Shown here: positions 60,453 through 64,000 of the stretch, one piece after another | How positions within the stretch are numbered: the first letter of the stretch is position 1 | Layout of the letters: each line of letters starts with the position of its first letter | Assembly (NCBI GenBank): GCA_003574885.1 | Contig: PJFC01000002.1 | Span: forward strand, 372,001 to 436,000 | Direction of reading: 5' to 3' | Length of the DNA stretch: 64,000 nucleotides | DNA from: Geobacter sp. | GTDB taxonomy: Bacteria > Desulfobacterota > Desulfuromonadia > Geobacterales > Geobacteraceae | The notes under the pieces: generated by a model | Told to the model about the DNA's origin: nothing | Databases searched by the model: none | Seen by the model: the letters and a program-made list of their open reading frames with translations, nothing else | Made by a program: the position numbers and the translations under genes

Positions 60453-61493
60453 ATGGAACCCTGGCAGAGACAACTGGCTGCTGCCATCATCGATCCGGCA
60501 GAAATTGCCGCCCGGTTCGGGGTGGACTCCAAGCCGCTGCAGGAGGTGACGGCCCGCTACCCCTTCCGGATCACCCCCCACTACCTCTCCCTTATCGAGG
60601 CGCCGGACGATCCCATCTGGCGCCAGTGCATGCCCGACCCGCGGGAACTCTACGATGACCGGCAGAATCCCGACCCGCTTAACGAGGAATCCCTAAGTCC
60701 GGTTCCCGGCCTGATCCATCGCTACCCCGACCGGGTGGTGCTCCTGGTTTCCAACGCCTGTGCCATGTACTGCCGCTTCTGCATGCGCAAGCGTCAGGTC
60801 GGTTGCGGTTGCCGGAAGACCGACCTGGCATCGGCACTTGCCTATATCGCCGTAACTCCCGCCATTCGGGACGTTACCCTGTCGGGTGGGGACCCTCTCC
60901 TGCTTCCCGATGACGAACTTGCCGACCTGTTGACCCGACTGCGGGCAATTTCCCACGTAGAAATGATCCGGATCGGCAGCCGGGTACCGGTTACCCTGCC
61001 GTCGCGCATCACTCCCAAACTTTGCCGTCTTCTTAAACGTTTCCATCCTCTCTATGTCAACACCCACTTCAATCACCCCCGCGAACTCACCCCCCAGGCT
61101 GCCGCTGCCTGTGGAAGACTGGCGGATGCCGGCATCCCCCTCGGGAACCAGACGGTGCTGCTCAAAGGGGTAAATGATGACACTAGCGTCATGAAAAGGC
61201 TCGTGCAGGGACTCCTTGCCATTCGGGTCCGCCCCTATTACATTCACCAGATCGACCTTGTCCGGGGGACAGGTCATTTCCGCACCAGCGTGCGGCGGGG
61301 TCTTGAGGTTATGGAAGGTCTGAGGGGACATACGTCGGGACTTGCCATCCCTTACTACGTTATCGATCTGCCGGGGGGAAAGGGGAAGGTGCCCCTGCTC
61401 CCCGATAACGGAGAATGGCGTGGGGACACTTTGCTGCTGCGGAACTATCTGGGGGAATGCATCGAATACGAAGACCTGGATTCAGGCAGTTAA
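60453..61493 (+). CDS. epmB: KamA-family radical SAM lysine 2,3-aminomutase (EF-P beta-lysylation EpmB-type)
   Basis: CAMYCRFCMRKRQVG radical SAM motif; DVTLSGGDPLLLPDDEL; short 346-aa form adjacent to epmA and efp. Confidence 0.85.
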   Translation: MEPWQRQLAAAIIDPAEIAARFGVDSKPLQEVTARYPFRITPHYLSLIEAPDDPIWRQCMPDPRELYDDRQNPDPLNEESLSPVPGLIHRYPDRVVLLVSNACAMYCRFCMRKRQVGCGCRKTDLASALAYIAVTPAIRDVTLSGGDPLLLPDDELADLLTRLRAISHVEMIRIGSRVPVTLPSRITPKLCRLLKRFHPLYVNTHFNHPRELTPQAAAACGRLADAGIPLGNQTVLLKGVNDDTSVMKRLVQGLLAIRVRPYYIHQIDLVRGTGHFRTSVRRGLEVMEGLRGHTSGLAIPYYVIDLPGGKGKVPLLPDNGEWRGDTLLLRNYLGECIEYEDLDSGS

Positions 61494-61547
61494 CCTTTCA
61501 CTTTTTGCTTATTACTTTTTACTTTTCGCTATTCACTTTTCACCGAA

Positions 61548-62471
61548 TCACAGCTCTTCCGGCGTAAAGGCCACCACATCATCGATACGCGCAGCGTCGA
61601 GGAGCACCATGACAAGCCGATCCACCCCCAGGGCAATCCCTGCGGACAGGGGCATGGCATCCAGTTCACCAAGAAACGGCTCGGGAAGGGGATAGCACTT
61701 CCGTTGCATCCTGGCCCGGTGTGCTGATTCCTCTTCGAACCGCCTGCGCTGCTCGACAGGGTCGTTCAGTTCCGAAAAGGCGTTTGCCAGTTCCAGACCG
61801 CCGATGTAGAGTTCGAACCGTTCGGCCACACTGCTGTCGTCGGCTTTCAGGCGCGCCAGGGCACCGCGGGAAGCGGGGTAGTCATAGATGAACGTGGGGC
61901 GGATCATTCCCAGCCGGGGTTCTATGAACTCCACCATGATCTCGTCGAACCGGTCGAGCTCCAGCGCATCCTCCAGCGACGTTTCCCCATAGCGGGCAAA
62001 CGCCTCCCTTACCGTCAGCCGTTCCCACTCACCTCCGATATCGATGGTTCTTCCCCTGAAGCGGATGAAATTTCCGTGTCCAAGTTTATCCGCTACCGCA
62101 CGTATCACCCCTTCGCAGTCGGTCATGATATCACGGTAGTCCGACCCGGTCCGGTACCACTCCAGCATGGTGAACTCAGTGAGATGGAGACGACCACGCT
62201 CATCGGCACGCCAGCAGTGACATATCTGGAACAGTCGCTCATAACCGGCCGCCAGCATGCGCTTCATGCAGAGTTCGGGGGATGTCTGGAGAAACCAGCC
62301 GTCAGTCACGACTGCATCGATTTGGGCTTCGGGGGCGGGGGCAGGAATGCGAAGGGGGGTCTCCACTTCGAGATACCCCCCCGTAACAAAAAAATGCCTG
62401 ATTTCCTGGATTATGGTCGCTCTGGTCTGAAGAACCTGACGTTTTCTGCCCAGAGACCAGTTACCTGCCAT
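61548..62471 (-). CDS. epmA: EF-P--(R)-beta-lysine ligase, GenX/PoxA/YjeA family
   Basis: Class II LysRS catalytic core without the N-terminal OB domain: VETPLRIPAPAPEAQID, LQTSPELCMKRMLAAGYERLFQICHCWRADERGRLHLTEFTMLEWY. Confidence 0.93.
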   Translation of the reverse strand: MAGNWSLGRKRQVLQTRATIIQEIRHFFVTGGYLEVETPLRIPAPAPEAQIDAVVTDGWFLQTSPELCMKRMLAAGYERLFQICHCWRADERGRLHLTEFTMLEWYRTGSDYRDIMTDCEGVIRAVADKLGHGNFIRFRGRTIDIGGEWERLTVREAFARYGETSLEDALELDRFDEIMVEFIEPRLGMIRPTFIYDYPASRGALARLKADDSSVAERFELYIGGLELANAFSELNDPVEQRRRFEEESAHRARMQRKCYPLPEPFLGELDAMPLSAGIALGVDRLVMVLLDAARIDDVVAFTPEEL

Positions 62472-62495
62472 GTTGATCCCCTGGAACCAAATCCG

Positions 62496-63059
62496 TTAAC
62501 CTTTTACGCGCGTCGAATACTCGCCGGTGCGTGTGTCAATAGTAATCAATTCTCCCTCCTCGATGAAGGGGGGGACCCGGAGCACATAACCGGACTCGAC
62601 CGTTGCCGGTTTGGAGTCGCTCCCCGAGGTGTCTCCCTTTGCCCATGGGTCGGTCTGGGTAACCCGCAGGTTGACAAAGTTAGGGATATCCACACCGATG
62701 GCCTTTTCCTTGAACAGAAGGATACTGACCGGGAGATTGTCTATCAGGTAGTTCTTGGCGTCTCCCATGGCGGCTTCACTCACATGAACCTGCTCGTAGG
62801 TCTGATTGTCCATGAAGCAGTAGTGGTCGTCTTCTTTGTAGAGGTACTGCATCTTCCGCTCTTCCAGGCTGGCCGGTTCGAAGGTCTCGCCCGAACGGTA
62901 GGTGCGGTCGAGGATAACGCCGGAGATCATGTTGCGCAGCTTGGTGCGATAGAGGGCCTGTCCCTTGCCTGGCTTGGCGAAATCGAAGGCGATGACGATG
63001 TAGGGGTCGCCGTCCAGGGTGACTTTCAATCCTTTTCTCAGGTCTGCAACAGTATACAT
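62496..63059 (-). CDS. efp: elongation factor P
   Basis: MYTVADLRKGLKVTLDGDPYIVIAFDFAKPGKGQALYRTKLRNMISG; conserved PGKGQA loop with the modifiable Lys. Start at 63059. Confidence 0.96.
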   Translation of the reverse strand: MYTVADLRKGLKVTLDGDPYIVIAFDFAKPGKGQALYRTKLRNMISGVILDRTYRSGETFEPASLEERKMQYLYKEDDHYCFMDNQTYEQVHVSEAAMGDAKNYLIDNLPVSILLFKEKAIGVDIPNFVNLRVTQTDPWAKGDTSGSDSKPATVESGYVLRVPPFIEEGELITIDTRTGEYSTRVKG

Positions 63060-63217
63060 AGGTATTCGGTCCTTTGCCGTGAAATCAAAACCTGTAATAC
63101 TTACACTAAACCTACGCATTTGTTAAGAGAAAAAATACAGTCAGCCGCAAAGTAGGACCTGCCTCGTTTCTGCAATAAAGACTGTTGGTTTCCCCTTATT
63201 TTGCAGGGAAATAGCAG

Positions 63218-63247
63218 TTGACAACCCTGATTAAACACGGCTAGGAT
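63218..63247 (+). promoter_or_regulatory. putative sigma-70-type promoter
   Basis: TTGACA - 18 nt - TAGGAT about 33 nt upstream of the ATG at 63280. Confidence 0.5.
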
Positions 63248-63279
63248 TAACGAGTTTTTACAGGTTCTGGAGCGTTGCG

Positions 63280-63939
63280 ATGCCGCCTTTAGAAAAAATT
63301 CTCGTCATCGATGACAGCAAGGTAAGCCAGATGCTGGTACGGGATATCCTTGTGGGGAGCTATGAGCTCACCTTCAGGGACGATGCCCGGTCGGGGATCG
63401 TGGCGGTGAAGACGGTCGTGCCGGATCTGATTCTACTGGACGTTCGTTTGCCCGACAGGGACGGATTCGATGTTTGCCGGGAGTTGAAAAACGATGAAAC
63501 CACACGGGACATCCCCATCATATTCATCACTACCATGGATGCGGAGTCCGAGCGGGTCCGCGGATTCGACGCGGGTGCCGAAGATTACGTGGTGAAGCCG
63601 TTTTCGTTGCACGAACTGCTGGCACGGGTCAAGGTTCATCTCGCTTCCCGCAAGGCACGGCGTCAGGAGGTTGAACTCGAACGTCTGAACCTGTTCCGAG
63701 AGATGGCGGTTGCGCTCAGCCACGAGATCAATAACCCGCTGACAACTGTTTATGCCTACCTCCACCTTCTGCAAAAAGAGATCGGACACCCCTCTGAAGA
63801 GTTTAAGCAGGCACTGGACGGAATCCTGCAGGAGGTGGGACGCATACGGCTTATCACCGAGCGGATGGCCAAGGCCACCGAGGCGGTCACAACCAATTAT
63901 CGAACTGATATAAGGATGATCGATCTGCATAACATCTAA
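63280..63939 (+). CDS. response regulator receiver domain fused to a HisKA (dimerization/phosphoacceptor) domain, no ATPase domain
   Basis: REC: LVIDDSKVSQMLVRDIL, DLILLDVRLPDRDGFDVCRELK, AGAEDYVVKPFSLHELLARVKVHL; then H-box REMAVALSHEINNPLTTVYAYLHLLQKE; stop 219 aa from the start. Confidence 0.88.
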   Translation: MPPLEKILVIDDSKVSQMLVRDILVGSYELTFRDDARSGIVAVKTVVPDLILLDVRLPDRDGFDVCRELKNDETTRDIPIIFITTMDAESERVRGFDAGAEDYVVKPFSLHELLARVKVHLASRKARRQEVELERLNLFREMAVALSHEINNPLTTVYAYLHLLQKEIGHPSEEFKQALDGILQEVGRIRLITERMAKATEAVTTNYRTDIRMIDLHNI

Positions 63940-63956
63940 ACGTGAAGGTTTTCCTG

Positions 63957-64000
63957 ATGACTGAACGGAAGGAACAACAAATCTCTGCGATTCCCAGGGA
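63957..64000 (+). CDS. start of a downstream gene (truncated by window end), unidentified
   Basis: ATG at 63957 (MTERKEQQISAIPR...) with GAAGG upstream, 17 nt after the preceding stop; open to the window end. Confidence 0.4.
   Translation, partial: MTERKEQQISAIPR

Noticed and set aside
62076-63155. 359-aa plus-strand ORF across epmA/efp
   Set aside because: Overlaps two well-identified minus-strand genes; an antisense artefact.

Overview
This 64 kb window looks like ordinary core chromosome from a Geobacter/Geotalea-type Desulfuromonadales bacterium. The evidence is the gene content and order, a multiheme cytochrome linked to a Rieske/cytochrome b pair, the kor operon and the CBS/DHH-fused tRNA nucleotidyltransferase; the species assignment is inference. 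About 55 protein genes can be supported. They cover biotin synthesis (bioB-bioD-bioA), lower glycolysis plus secG (gap-pgk-tpiA-secG), purine and pyrimidine synthesis (purB, purL, purQ, purF, pyrE, pyrF, purN, purM, pyrK, pyrD), nitrogen assimilation (gdhA, glnB-glnA), a four-gene 2-oxoacid:ferredoxin oxidoreductase, EF-P with its beta-lysylation enzymes (epmB/kamA-like, epmA, efp), RNA modification and translation genes (rlmD, rlmB, proS, ettA, hrpB) and two histidine-kinase-type signalling genes. There are five tRNAs: Leu-GAG, Leu-CAA, Ala-GGC, Gln-CTG and Glu-TTC. I saw no CRISPR array, transposon, prophage, toxin-antitoxin or recognisable defence island. The items most worth a second look are: (1) an 853-aa protein with two homologous end domains joined by a long Ala/Glu-rich coiled coil; (2) three intergenic inverted-repeat modules that each end in the same ACGAGGTT ribosome-binding segment before the next start codon; (3) good sigma-54-type promoter matches upstream of a small glycine-zipper protein, glnBA and, more weakly, gdhA; (4) a zinc-ribbon integral membrane protein with an HEAGH metalloprotease motif; (5) a MucR/Ros-type regulator with a histone-H1-like Lys/Ala tail; (6) a response regulator joined to an orphan HisKA domain with no ATPase domain. 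No single locus is clearly a new multi-gene system. All calls were made by eye, without database searches.
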